Assembly (NCBI RefSeq): GCF_018294505.1 | Contig: NC_057814.1 | Coordinates: 294,256,059-294,320,058, forward strand | Length of the DNA: 64,000 bases | Source of the DNA: Triticum aestivum | Taxonomy: Eukaryota; Streptophyta; Magnoliopsida; Poales; Poaceae | Direction of reading: 5' to 3' | Shown here: in pieces, positions 21,163 through 33,717 of the stretch | How the letters are laid out: each line of letters opens with the position of its first letter | Position numbering within the stretch: the first letter of the stretch is position 1 | The notes under the pieces: model-generated | What the model saw: only the letters and a program-made list of their open reading frames with translations | The model's database searches: none | What the model was told of the DNA's origin: nothing | Translations under genes and position numbers: made by a program

Positions 21163-22865
21163 TGTTGGGGATCGTAGCAGAATTTAAAATTTTTCTACGC
21201 ATCACCAAGATCCATCTATGGAGTATACTAGCAACGAGGGGAAAGGAGTGCATCTACATACCCTTGTAGATCGCGAGCGGAAGCGTTCCAATGAACGGGG
21301 TTGATGGAGTCGTACTCGCCGTGATCCAAATCACCGATGATCGAGTGCCGAACGGACGGCACCTCCGCGTTCAACACACGTACGGAGCAGCGACGTCTCC
21401 TCCTTCTTGATCCAGCAAGGGGAAGGAGAGGTTGATGGAGATCCAGCAGCACGACGGCGTGGTGGTGGAAGTAGCGGGGTCTCGGCAGGGCTTCGCCAAG
21501 CTTCTGCGAGAGGGAGAGGTGTTGCAGGGGGAGAGGGAGGCGCCAGGGGCTGTCATGTTGCTGCCCTCCCTCCCCCCCACTATATATAGGCCCCCTGGGA
21601 GGGGGGGCGCCGGCCTGGATCCCATCTGCAAGGGGGGGCGGCCAGGGGGAAACTTACCCCCCAAGGCAAGTGGGGCGCCCCCCCACCCTAGGGTTTCCAA
21701 CCCTAGGCGCAGGGGGGAGGCCCATGGGGGGCGCCCCAGCCCACTAAGGGCTGGTTCCCTTCCCACTTCAGCCCATGGGGCCCTCCGGGATAGGTGGCCC
21801 CACCCGATGGACCCCCGAGACCCTTCCGGTGGTCCCGGTACAATACCGGTGACCCCCGAAACTTTCCCGGTGGCCGAAACTTGACTTCCTATATATAATT
21901 CTTCACCTCCAGACCATTCCGGAACTCCTCGTGACGTCCGGGATCTCATCCGGGACTCTGAACAACTTTCGGGTTTCCGCATACTAATATCTCTACAACC
22001 CTAGCGTCACCGAACCTTAAGTGTGTAGACCCTACGGGTTCGGGAGACATGCAGACATGACTGAGACGCCTCTCCGGTCAATAACCAACAGCGGGATCTG
22101 GATACCCATGTTGGCTCCCACATGTTCCACGATGATCTCATCGGATGAACCACGATGTCGAGGATTCAATCAATCCCGTATACAATTCCCTTTGTCAATC
22201 GGTACGTTACTTGCCCGAGATTCGATCGTCGGTATCCCAATACCTTGTTCAATCTCGTTACCGGCAAGTCACTTTACTCGTACCGTAATGCATGATCCCG
22301 TGGCTAACTCCTTAGTCACATTGAGCTCATTATGATGATGCATTACCGAGTGGGCCCAGAGATACCTCTCCGTCATACGGAGTGACAAATCCCAGTCTCG
22401 ATCCGTGTCAACCCAACAGACACTTTCAGAGATACCCGTAGTGTACCTTTATAGTCACCCAGTTACGTTGTGACGTTGGGTACACCCAAAGCACTCCTAC
22501 GGCATCCGGGAGTTACACGATCTCATGGTCTAAGGAAAAGATACTTGACATTGGAAAAGCTCTAGCAAACGAACTACACGATCTTTTATGCTATGCTTAG
22601 GATTGGGTCTTGTCCATCACATCATTCTCCTAATGATGTGATCCCATTATCAACGACATCCAATGTCCATGGTCAGGAAACCGTAACCATCTATTGATCA
22701 ACGAGCTAGTCAACTAGAGGCTTACTAGGGACATGGTGTTGTCTATGTATCCACACATGTATCTGAGTTTCCTATCAATACAATTCTAGCATGGATAATA
22801 AACGATTATCATGAACAAGGAAATATAATAATAACCAATATTGCCTCTAGGGCATATTTCCAACA
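21163..22865 (-). repeat. 3' LTR of Copia A
   Basis: 1,703 bp, ending TGTTGG...CCAACA as a perfect 6-bp inverted pair. A minus-strand TATATATAG-type TATA box lies near 21581-21588. A 104-codon plus-strand frame at 22021 is repeated in the other LTR but is antisense. Confidence 0.95.
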
Positions 22866-22885
22866 GTCTCCCACTTGCACTAGAG
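22866..22885 (-). other. Polypurine tract of Copia A
   Basis: On the minus strand AGTGCAAGTGGGAGAC lies directly before the 3' LTR. Copia B has the same AAGTGGGAGAC at 37521-37531. Confidence 0.8.
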
Positions 22886-23480
22886 TCAATAATCTAGTTC
22901 ACATCACCATGTGATTAACACTCACAGGTCACATCACCATGTGACCAACATCCAAAGAGTTCACTAGAGTCAACAATCTAGTTCACATCATTATGTGATT
23001 AACACTCAATGAGTTCTGGTTTGATCATGTCATGCTTGTGAGAGAGGTTATTAGTCAACGGGTCTGAACCTTTCAGATCCGTGTGTGCTTTACTAATATC
23101 TATGTCATCTTGTGGATGCTACCACGAGCTACTTGGAGCCATTTCAAATAACTGCTCTACTATACGAATCCGGTTTACTACTCAGAGTCATCCGGATTAG
23201 TGTCAAAGTTCGCATCGACGTAACCCTTTACGACGAACTCCTTTTCACCTCCATAATCGAGAAAATTCCTTAGTCCACTAGATACTAAGGACAAGTTCGA
23301 CCGCTGTCATGTGATCCGTTCCCAGATCACTATTGTACCCTTGACCAACTCATGGCAAGGCACACTTCATGTGCGGTACACAGCATAGCATACCGTAGAG
23401 CCTACGTCTAAAGCATAGGGGACGACCTTCGTCCTTTCTCTCTCTTCTGCTGTGGTCAGGTCTTGAGTCTTACTCAATAC

Positions 23481-24493
23481 TCACACCTTGTAACACAGCC
23501 AAGAACTCCTTCTTTGCTGATCTATTTTGAACTCTTTCAAAATCATGTCAAGGTGTGCGTTCTTTGAAAGTATCATTAGACGTCTTGATCTATCTCTATA
23601 GATCTTGATGCCCAATATGCAAGCAGCTTTATCCAGGTCTTCCTTTGAAAAACTCCTTTCAAACAACCCTTTATGCTTTCCAGAAATTTTACATCATTTC
23701 GGATCAACAATATGTCATTCACATATACTTATCAGAAATGTTGTAGCGCTCCCACTCACTTTATTGTAAATACAAGTTTCTAACAAACTTTGTATAAACC
23801 CAAAAACTTTGATCACTCCATCAAAGCGTATATTCTGACTCCGAGATGCTTGCTCTAATCCATGGAAGGATCGCTGGAGCTAGCATACCTTTTAGCATCC
23901 TTAGGATCGACAAAACCTTTCTGATTGTATCACATACAACCTTTCCTTACGAAAACTGGTAAGGAAACTTGTTTTGACATCCATCTGCCAGATTTCATAA
24001 ATGCAGCTAATGCTAACATGATTCCGACGGACTTAAGCATCGCTACGGATGAGAAAATCTCATCGTAGTCAACTCCTTGAACTTGTGAAAATACTCTTTG
24101 CCACAAGTCGAGCTTCATAGACGGTAACATTACCGTCCACGTCCGTCTTCTTCTTAAAGATCCATTTATCTCAATGGCTTGCCGATCATCGGGCAAGTTC
24201 ACCAAAGTCCATGCTTTGTTCTGATACATGGATTCTATCTCGGATTTCATGGTTTCTAACCATTTGTCGGAATATGGGCCCACCATCGCTTCTCCATAGC
24301 TCGTAGGTTCATTGTTGTCTAACAACATGATATCTAAGACAGGATTACCGTACCACTCAGGAGTAGTACATATCCTTGTCGACCTACGAGGTTTGGTAGT
24401 GACTTGATCCGAAGTTTCATGATCACTATCATAAGCTTCCACTTCAATTGGTGTAGGTGCCACAGGAACAACTTCCTGTGCCCTGCTACACAC
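23481..24493 (-). pseudogene. Copia A reverse transcriptase/RNase H remnants
   Basis: The frame from 24493 to 23930 gives the start of Copia RT: TTPEWYGNPVLDIMLLDN, SDKWLETMKSEIESMYQN and AWTLVNLPDDRQAIE. Later pieces out of frame lead to the RT active site at 23714-23725, which reads Y-V-N-D rather than the catalytic Y-V-D-D, and to a DKAACILGIKIYRDRSRR segment at 23481-23666. A one-base gain just before YVND and the Asp-to-Asn change are both shared with Copia B. The protein cannot be active. Confidence 0.85.
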
Positions 24494-24499
24494 TAGTTG

Positions 24500-25480
24500 A
24501 AGTTATGGTTCAATAACCTCATCAAGTCTCCACCATCCTCCCACTCAATTCTTTCGAGAGAAACTTTTCCTCGAGAAAGGACTCGTTTCTAGAAGCAATT
24601 ACTTTTGCTTCCAGATCTGAAATAGGAGGTATACCCAACTGTTTTGGGTTTTCTATGAAGATGCATTTATCCGCTTTGGGTTCGAGCTTATCAGCCTTGA
24701 AACTCTTTCACATAAGCATCGCAGCCCCAATCTTTTAAGAAACGACAACTTAGGTTTCTCTAAACGGTGTCGTCTCAACGGAATTGCGTGGTGCCCCTTT
24801 TAAAGTGAATGCGGTTATCTCTAATGCCTAACCCATAAACGATAGTTGTAATTTGATAAGAGACATCATGGTATGCACCATATCCAATAGGGTGCAGTTA
24901 TGATGTTCGGACACACCATCACACTGTGGTGTTCCAGGCGGTATTAATTGTGAAACACTTTCCACAATGTCTTAATTGTGTGCCAAACTCGTAACTCAGA
25001 TATCTCTATGATCATATCATAGACATTTTATCCTCTTGTCACGACGATCTTCAACTTCACTCTGAAATTACTTGAACCTTTCAATAATTCAGACTTGTGT
25101 TTCATCAAGTAAATATTCTCAGCATCTACTCAAATCATCTGTGAAGTAAGAACATAACGATATCCACTGCATGCCTCAGCACTCATTGGACTGCATACAT
25201 CAAAATGTATTACTTCCAATAAGTTGCTCTCTTGTTCCATCTTACTGAAAACGAGGCCTTTCAGTCATCTTGCCCATGTGGTATGATTTGCATGTCTCAA
25301 GTGATTCAAAATCAAGTGAGTACAAACGATCCATTTGCATGGAGTTTCTTCATGCATATATACCAATAGACATGGTTCGCATGTCTCAATCTTTTCAAAA
25401 ACGAGTGAGTCCAAAGATCCATCTACATGGAGCTTCTTCATGCGTTCTATACCAATATGACTCAAATGGCAGTGCCACAA
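24500..25480 (-). pseudogene. Copia A integrase remnant
   Basis: The frame at 25480-25265 has the integrase zinc-binding start, WHCHLSHIGIERMKKLH then CEPC. It is then disrupted by a tandem duplication of about 90 bp in the same domain (about 25285-25375 and 25376-25465). The core lies downstream in broken frames; a decayed form of the conserved Pro-Gly-Thr-Pro / Asn-Gly-Val-Ser-Glu stretch can be followed near 24880-24930. Confidence 0.75.
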
Positions 25481-25799
25481 GTATGTGGAACTATCATTAC
25501 TATTTTATATCTTTTGGCACGAACATGTGTATCACTACGATCGAGATTCATTTTAGGTGCAAGACCATTGAAGGTATTATTCAAATAAACAGAGTAACCA
25601 TTATTCTCCTTAAATGAATAACCGTATTGCGATAAACATAATCCAATCATGCTCAACGCAAACACCAAATCTCGATGGTAGAGGGAGCATGCGATGCTTG
25701 ATCACATCAACCTTGGAAACACTTCCAACACATATCGTCATCTCACCTTTAGCTAGTCTCCGTTTATTCCGCAGCTTTTATTTCGAGTTACTAACACTT

Positions 25800-26625
25800 A
25801 GCAACCGAACCGGTATCTAATACCCTGGTGCTGCTAGGAGTACTAGTAAAGTACACATTCATTTAATGTATATCCAATATACTTCTGTCGACCTTGCCTG
25901 CCTTCTCATCTACCAAGTATCTAGGGTAGTTCTGCTTCAGTGACCGTTCCCCTCGTTATAGGAGCACTTAGTCTCGGGTTTGGGTTTAACTTTGGGATTC
26001 TTCGCTAGAGCAGCAAATGATTTGCTGTTTCATGAAGTATCCCTTCTTGCCCTTGCCCTTCTAGAAACTAGTGGTTTTACTAACCATCAACAATTGATGC
26101 TCCTTCTTGATTTCTACTTTCGCGGTGTCAAACATCGCGAGTTGCTCAAGGATCATCATATCTATCCCTGATATGTTATAGTTCATCACGAAGCTCTAAT
26201 AGCTTGGTGGCAGTGACTATGGAGAACCATCACTATCTCATCTGGAAGATTAACTCCCACTCGATTCAAGCGATTGTGGTACTTAGACAATCTGAGCACA
26301 TGCTCAACGATTGAGCTTTTCTCCCTCAGTTTGCAGGCTTAAGAATCTTGTCAGAGGTCTCATACCTCTTGACGTGGGCACTAGTCCGAAATCCCAATTT
26401 CAGTCTTCGGAACATCTCATATGTTTTGCGACGTTTCAAAAACCGTCTTTGGTGCCACAATTCTAAACCGTTAGCATTACGCACTGAGGTTTCGCAACAT
26501 CTACAGACGACGCTGAGGTTCAGCACACCGAGCGGTGCATTAAGGACATAAGCCTTCTGTGCAGCAATGAGGACAATCCTCAGTTTACGGACCCAGTCCG
26601 CATAATTGCTACTACCAACTTTCAA
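25800..26625 (-). pseudogene. Copia A gag remnant
   Basis: The frame starts at the ATG at 26625 with MKVGSSNYADWVRKLRIVL and AAQKAYVLNAPLG, the usual start of Angela/BARE gag, but soon shifts. At 25926-25966 the zinc knuckle is present but broken: the second Cys is Asn, the fourth ligand Cys is Tyr, and one base is missing after the His codon. Confidence 0.8.
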
Positions 26626-26901
26626 CTAAATTTTCTCTAGGAACATATCTTAACTAGTAGAACTAAAGCGCAAGCTATGACATAATTTGCAAAGACCTTC
26701 TGACTATGTTCATGATAATTAAGTTCATCTGATTAATGAACTCCCACTCAGATAGACATCCCTCTAGTCATCTAAGTGATACATGATCCGAGTCAAACTA
26801 GGCCGTGTCCGATCATCACGTGAGACGGACTAGTCATCATCGGTGAACATCTCCATGTTGATCGTATCTACTATACGACTCATGTTCGACCTTTCGATCT
26901 C

Positions 26902-27003
26902 TTGTGTTCCGAGGCCATGTCTGTACATGCTAGGCTCGTCAAGTCAACCTAAGTGTTTCGCATGTGTTCCGAGGCCATGTCTGTACATGCTAGGCTCGTC
27001 AAC
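26902..27003 (-). repeat. 60-bp tandem duplication in the Copia A leader
   Basis: TGTTCCGAGGCCATGTCTG and about 20 following bases occur at about 26905 and again at about 26965, a 60-bp period. Copia B has one copy of the related stretch (about 33380-33420). Confidence 0.85.
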
Positions 27004-27958
27004 ACCCGTTGTATTCGAACGTTAGAATCTATCACACCCGATCATCACGTGGTGCTTCGAAACAACGAACCTTCGCAACGGTGCACAGTTAGGGGGAACA
27101 CGTCTCTTGAAATTTTAGTGAGGGATCATCTTATTTATGCTACCGTCGTTCTAAGCAAATAAGATGTAAACATGATAAACATCACATGCAAATCATAAAG
27201 TGACGTGATATGGCCAATATCATCTTGCGCCTTTGATCTCCATCTTTGAGGCGCGGCATGATCACCTTCGTCACCGGCATGACACCATGATCTCCATCAT
27301 CATGATCTCCATCATTGTGTCTTCATGAAGTTGTCTCGCCAACTATTACTTCTACTACTATGGCTAACGGTTAGCAATAAAGTAAAGTAATTACATGGCG
27401 TTTTCATTGACACGCAGGTCATACAATAAATTAAGACAACTCCTATGGCTCCTGCCGGTTGTCATTCTCATCGACATGCAAGTCGTGATTCCTATTACAA
27501 GAACATGATCAATCTCATACATCACATATATCATTCATCACATCCTTTTTGGCCATATCACATCACATAGCATACCCTGCAAAAACAAGTTAGACGTCCT
27601 CTAATTGTTGTTGCATGTTTTACGTGGCTGCTATGGGTTTCTAGCAAGAACGTTTCTTACCTACGCAAAAGCCACAACGTGATATGCCAATTTCTATTTA
27701 CCCTTCATAAGGACCCTTTTCATCGAATCCGATCCGACTAAAGTGGGAGAGACAGACACCCGCTAGCCACCTTATGCAACTAGTGCATGTCAGTCGGTGG
27801 AACCTGTCTCACGTAAGAGTACGTGTAAGGTCGGTCCGGGCCGCTTCATCCCACGATGCCGCCGAATCAAGATAAGACTAGTAACGGCAAGAAGAATTGG
27901 CAACATCTACGCCCACAACTGCTTTGTGTTCTACTCGTGCATAGTAACTACGCATAGG

Positions 27959-27976
27959 CCTGGCTCATGATGCCAC
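27959..27976 (-). other. Primer-binding site of Copia A
   Basis: The minus strand reads GTGGCATCATGAGCCAGG next to the 5' LTR end. It resembles the initiator tRNA-Met site (TGGTATCAGAGCC) with changes. Confidence 0.75.
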
Positions 27977-29687
27977 TGTTGGGGATCGTAGCAGAATTTA
28001 AAAATTTCTACGCATCACCAAGATCCATCTATGGAGTATACTAGCAACGAGGGGAAAGGAGTGCATCTACATACCCTTGTAGATCGCGAGCGGAAGCGTT
28101 CCAATGAACGGGGTTGATGGAGTCGTACTCGCCGTGATCCAAATCACCGATGACCGAGTGCCGAACGGACGGCACCTCCGCGTTCAACACACGTACGGAG
28201 CAGCGACGTCTCCTCCTTCTTGATCCAGCAAGGGGGAAGGAGAGGTTGATGGAGATCCAGCAGCACGACGGCGTGGTGGTGGAAGTAGCGGGGTCTCGGC
28301 AGGGCTTCGCCAAGCTTCTGCGAGAGGGAGAGGTGTTGCAGGGGGAGAGGGAGGCGCCAGGGGCTGTCATGCTGCTGCCCTCCCTCCCCCCACTATATAT
28401 AGGCCCCTGGGAGGGGGGCGCCGGCCCTGGATCCCATCTGCAAGGGGGGGGGGGCGGCGGCCAGGGGGAAACTTACCCCCCAAGGCAAGTGGGGCGCCCC
28501 CCACCCTAGGGTTTCCAACCCTAGGCGCAGGGGGAGGCCCATGGGGGGCGCCCCAGCCCACTAAGGGCTGGTTCCCTTCCCACTTCAGCCCATGGGGCCC
28601 TCCGGGATAGGTGGCCCCACCCGGTGGACCCCCGGGACCCTTCCGGTGGTCCCGGTACAATACCGGTGACCCCCGAAACTTTCCCGGTGGCCGAAACTTG
28701 ACTTCCTATATATAATTCTTCACCTCCGGACCATTCCGGAACTCCTCGTGACATCCGGGATCTCATCCGGGACTCCGAACAACTTTCGGGTTTCCGCATA
28801 CTAATATCTCTACAACCCTAGCGTCACCGAACCTTAAGTGTGTAGACCCTACGGGTTCGGGAGACATGCAGACATGACCGAGACGCCTCTCCGGTCAATA
28901 ACCAACAGCGGGATCTGGATACCCATGTTGGCTCCCACATGTTCCACGATGATCTCATCGGATGAACCACGATGTCGAGGATTCAATCAATCCCGTATAC
29001 AATTCCCTTTGTCAATCGGTACGTTACTTGCCCGAGATTCGATCGTCGGTATCCCAATACCTTGTTCAATCTCGTTACCGGCAAGTCACTTTACTCGTAC
29101 CGTAATGCATGATCCCGTGGCTAACTCCTTAGTCACATTGAGCTCATTATGATGATGCATTACCGAGTGGGCCCAGAGATACCTCTCCGTCATACGGAGT
29201 GACAAATCCCAGTCTCGATCCGTGTCAACCCAACAGACACTTTCAGAGATACCCGTAGTGTACCTTTATAGTCACCCAGTTACGTTGTGACGTTGGGTAC
29301 ACCCAAAGCACTCCTACGGCATCCGGGAGTTACACGATCTCATGGTCTAAGGAAAAGATACTTGACATTGGAAAAGCTCTAGCAAACGAACTACACGATC
29401 TTTTATGCTATGCTTAGGATTGGGTCTTGTCCATCACATCATTCTCCTAATGATGTGATCCCGTTATCAACGACATCCAATGTCCATGGTCAGGAAACCG
29501 TAACCATCTATTGATCAACGATCTAGTCAACTAGAGGCTTACTAGGGACATGGTGTTTTCTATGTATCCACACATGTATCTGAGTTTCCTATCAATACAA
29601 TTCTAGCATGGACAATAAACGATTATCATGAACATGGAAATATAATAATAACCAATTTATTTTTGCCTCTAGGGCATATTTCCAACA
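27977..29687 (-). repeat. 5' LTR of Copia A
   Basis: 1,711 bp, nearly identical to 21163-22865. The promoter TATA box (minus-strand TATATATAG) lies near 28393-28401. The first bases on the minus strand are TGTTGGAAATATGCCC, the Angela/BARE-1 signature. Confidence 0.95.
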
Positions 29688-29692
29688 TTTTG

Positions 29693-30709
29693 GTGTCCTT
29701 AGATTATCTTGGGGTGCCATGGGCATCCCCAAGCTTAGGTCTTTCCACTCCTTGTTCCATAATCCATCAAATCTTTTACCCAAAACTTGAAAACTTCACA
29801 ACACAAAACTTAACAGAAAATCTCGTGAGCTCCGTTAGCGAAAGAAAACAAAACACCACTTCAAGGTACTGTAATGAACTCATTCTTTATTTATATTGGG
29901 GTTAAACATACTGTATTCCAACTTCTCTATGGTTTATAACTATTTTACTAGCCATAGAGTCATCAAAATAAGCAAACAACACACGAAAAACAGAATCTGT
30001 CAAAAACAGAACAGTCTGTAGTAATCTGTAACTAACGCAAAATTCTGGAACTCCAAAAATTCAGCCAAAATATGAGGACCTATACAATTTGTTTATTTAT
30101 CAGAAGAAATTGGAATCAATATTTTATCACGTTCTGGTAATTTTTAACAATTATTTCCGTGAACGGAAAGTTTCTGAAATTTTCAGCAAGATCAAATAAC
30201 TATCATCCAAGAAGATCCTATAGGTTAAACTTGGCACAAACACTAATTAAAACATAAAAACAAATCTAACCAGAGGCTAGATGAAATATTTATTCCTAAA
30301 CAGAAGCAAAAAGCAAAAAAATAAAAATAAAATTGGGTTGCTTCCCAACAAGCGCTATCGTTTAACGCCCCTAGCTAGGCATAATAGCAAGGATAGATCT
30401 AGGTATTGCCATAATAATAAGATAGATCATTAAAACTCATTTCATATTCTCTACGTTCAGCAGCATTCTTTGAGGCAAGCAAAAGTAATCAAAAGGGCTA
30501 AATTTAATGGGACAAAAATCCCCAAGATCAACTTTAGGAGGTATAGGTTCCTCCTTTGGCCCTTCGTATTGCACAACCAATTCATCATTATAAGCATTAT
30601 TTTGACAGAACCTTGTGAGCCTATATTCGAGAGAATATCCTAGATCATTATTTCGAATAGCAAAATCATTATTAAGTTCAGAAATTCTATCAACTAGAAT
30701 GTTGGTAGG
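29693..30709 (-). mobile_element. Int1 of the array, middle segment
   Basis: This is the Sabrina-like internal DNA between Copia A and Copia B, matching 47960-48990 of int2. The left 700 bp is non-coding. The right 300 bp is the C-terminal end of the unknown ORF described at 39255-39773. GTAGG at 30705-30709 is the left duplication of Copia B. Confidence 0.85.
30413..30709 (-). pseudogene. C-terminal part of the Sabrina-like unknown ORF (int1 copy)
   Basis: It continues the frame interrupted at 39255 by Copia B. It contains RISELNNDFAIRNN and, after PPKVDLGDFCPIKFSPFDYF, diverges near the end through a small deletion relative to the int2 copy (48671-49500). Function unknown. Confidence 0.7.
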
Positions 30710-32426
30710 TGAAGGAAATATGCCCTAGAGGCAATAATAAAGTTATTATTTATTTCCTTATATCATGATAAATGTTTATTATTCATGCTAGAATTGTATT
30801 AACTGGAAACTTGATACATGTGTGAATACATAGAAAACAGAGTGTCACTAGTATGCCTCTACTTGACTAGCTTGTTAATCAAAGATGGTTAAGTTTCCTG
30901 GCCATAGACATGAGTTGTCATTTGATTAACGGGATCACATCATTAGGAGAATGATGTGATTGACTTGACCCATTCCGTTAGCTTAGCACTCGATCGTTTA
31001 GTATGTTGCTATTGCTTTCTTCATGACTTATACATGTTCCTATGACTATGAGATTATGCAACTCCCGTTTACCGGAGGAACACTTTGTGTGCTACCAAAC
31101 GTCCCAACGTAACTGGGTGATTATAAAGGTGCTCTACAGGTGTCTCCAAAGGTACTTGCTGGGTTGGCGTATTTCGAGATTAGCATTTGTCACTCCGATT
31201 GCCGGAGATGTATCTCTGGGCCCACTCGGTAATGCACATCACTATAAGCCTTGCAAGCATTGTAACTAATGAGTTAGTTGCGGGATGATGTATTACGAAA
31301 CGAGTAAATAGACTTGCCGGTAACGAGATTGAACTAGGTATCGAGATACCGACGATCGAATCTCGGGCAAGTAACATACCGATGACAAAGGGAACAACGT
31401 ATGTTGTTATGCGGTCTGACCGATAAAGATCTTCGTAGAATATGTGGGAGCCAATATGAGCATCCAGGTTCCGCTATTGGTTATTGACTGGATAGGTGTC
31501 TCGGTCATGTCTACATAGTTCTCGAACCCGTAGGGTCCGCACTCTTAACGTTACGATGACGGTTATATTATGAGTTTATATGTTTTGATGTACCGAAGGA
31601 GTTCGGAGTCTCGGATGAGACCGGGGACATGACGAGGAGTCTCGAAATGGCCGAGACATAAAGATCGATATATTGGATGACTATATTCGGACTTCGGAAA
31701 GGTTCCGAGTGATTCGGGTATTTTTCGGAGTATCGGAGAGTTACGGGAATTCGTATTGGGCCTTAATGGGCCATACGGGAAAGGAGAGAAAGGCCCCAAA
31801 GGGTGGCCGCACCCCTCCCCATGGACTAGTCCGAATTGGACTAGGGAGGGGGGCGCCCCCTTCCTTCTTTCTCCTTCTCCCTTCCCTTTTCCTACTCCAA
31901 CAATGAAAGGAGGAGTCCTACTCCCGGTGGGAGTAGGACTCCCCCCTTGGCGCGCCCTCCTCCTAGGCCGGCCGCCTCCCGCCTTGCTCCTTTATATACG
32001 GGGGCAGGGGGGCACCCCATAGACACAACAATTGATCATTGATCTCTTAGCCGTGTGCGGTGCCCCCCTCCACCATAATCCACCTCGATAATATCGTAGC
32101 GGTGCTTAGGCGAAGCCCTGCGTCGGTAGAACATCATCATCGTCACCATGCCGTCGTGCTGACGAAACTCTCCCTCAACACTCGGCTGGATCGGAGTTCG
32201 AGGGACGTCATCGAGCTGAACGTGTGCTGAACTCGGAGGTGCCGTGCGTTCGGTACTTGATCGGTCGGATCGTGAAGACGTACGACTACATCAACCGCGT
32301 TGTGTTAACGCTTCCGCTTTCGGTCTACGAGGGTACGTGGACAACACTCTCCCCTCTCGTTGCTATACATCACCATGATCTTGCGTGTGCGTAGGATTTT
32401 TTTTTGAAATTACTACGTTCCCAACA
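30710..32426 (+). repeat. 5' LTR of Copia B
   Basis: 1,717 bp, TGAAGGAAATATGCCC to CCCAACA. It aligns with Copia A's LTR only in parts. A TATA box TTTATATA lies at 31991-31998. Confidence 0.95.
31991..31998 (+). promoter_or_regulatory. TATA box in the 5' LTR of Copia B
   Basis: TTTATATA within CTCCTTTATATACGGG; it is conserved in the 3' LTR near 38813-38820. Confidence 0.65.
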
Positions 32427-32443
32427 GTGGCATCCGAGCCAGG
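32427..32443 (+). other. Primer-binding site of Copia B
   Basis: GTGGCATCCGAGCCAGG directly follows the 5' LTR. It is close to the initiator tRNA-Met complement used by BARE-type elements. Confidence 0.75.
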
Positions 32444-33717
32444 TTTTATGCGTTGATGTTATATGCATGAGTAGAACACAAGTGAGTTGTGGGCGATATA
32501 AGTCATACTGCTTAGCAGCATGTCATATTTTGGTTCGGCGGTATTGTGAGATGAAGCGGCCCGGACCGACATTACGCGTACGCTTACGCGAGACTGGTTT
32601 CACCGTTGCGAGCACTCGTTGCTTAAAGGTGACTGGCGGGTGTCTGTCTCTCTCACTTTAGTTGAACCGAGTGTGGCTACGCCCGGTCCTTGCGAAGGTT
32701 AAAACAGCACCAACTTGACAAACTATCGTTGTGGTTTTGATGCGTAGGTAAGAACGGTTCTTACTAAGCCCGTAGCAGCCACGTAAAACTTGCAACAACA
32801 AAGTAGAGGACGTCTAACTTGTTTTTGCAGGGCATGTTGTGATGTGATATGGTCAAAGCATGATGCTAAATTTATTGTATGAGATGATCATGTTTTGTAA
32901 CCGAGTTATCGGCAACTGGCAGGAGCCATATGGTTGTCGCTTTATTGTATGCAATGCAATCGCCCTGTAATGCTTTACTTTATCACTAAGCGGTAGCGAT
33001 AGTCGTAGAAGCATAGATTGGCGAGACGACAACGATGCTACGATGGAGATCAAGGTGTCGCGCCGGTGACGATGGTGATCATGACGGTGCTTCGGAGATG
33101 GAGATCACAAGCACAAGATGATGATGGCCATATCATATCACTTATATTGATTGCATGTGATGTTTATCTTTTATGCATCTTATCTTGCTTTGATTGACGG
33201 TAGCATTATAAGATGATCTCTCACTAAATTTCAAGATAAAAGTGTTCTCCCTGAGTATGCACCGTTGCCAAAGTTCGTCGTGCCCAGACACCACGTGATG
33301 ATCGGGTGTGATAAGCTCTACGTCCATCTACAACGGGTGCAAGCCAGTTTTGCACACGCAGAATACTCAGGTTAAACTTGACGAGCCTAGCATATGCAGA
33401 TATGGCCTCGGAACACTGAGACCGAAAGGTCGAGCGTGAATCATATAGTAGATATGATCAACATAGTGATGTTCACCATTGAAAGCTACTCCATTTCACG
33501 TGATGATCGGTTATGGTTTAGTTGATATGGATCACGTGATCACTTAGAGGATTAGAGGGATGTCTATCTAAGTGGGAGTTCTTAAGTAATATGATTAATT
33601 GAACTTAAATTTATCATGAACTTAGTCCTGATAGTATTTTGCAAATTATGTTGTAGATCAATAGCTCGCGTTGTTGCTTCCCTGTGTTTATTTTTGATAT
33701 GTTCCTAGAGAAAAATT

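Larger units (their letters stand above)
21163..29687 (-). mobile_element. Copia retrotransposon A (Angela/BARE-1-like), defective
   Basis: This is a complete 8,525-bp insertion in int1, duplication TTTTG (21158-21162 and 29688-29692). The LTRs are 27977-29687 (5') and 21163-22865 (3'), with a 5,111-bp internal region. The LTRs differ at about 15 positions, about 0.9%, not counting length changes in G/C runs. Gag, integrase and RT remnants are recognisable on the minus strand, but every domain has stops, frameshifts or key-residue losses. Confidence 0.95.

Noticed and set aside
21371..21982. 203-codon minus-strand frame in the Copia A LTR, and 104-codon plus-strand frames at 22021 and 28838
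   Set aside because: LTR sequence: the first spans the LTR GC-rich leader and differs between the two LTRs through run-length changes; the others are antisense and merely duplicated with the LTR.
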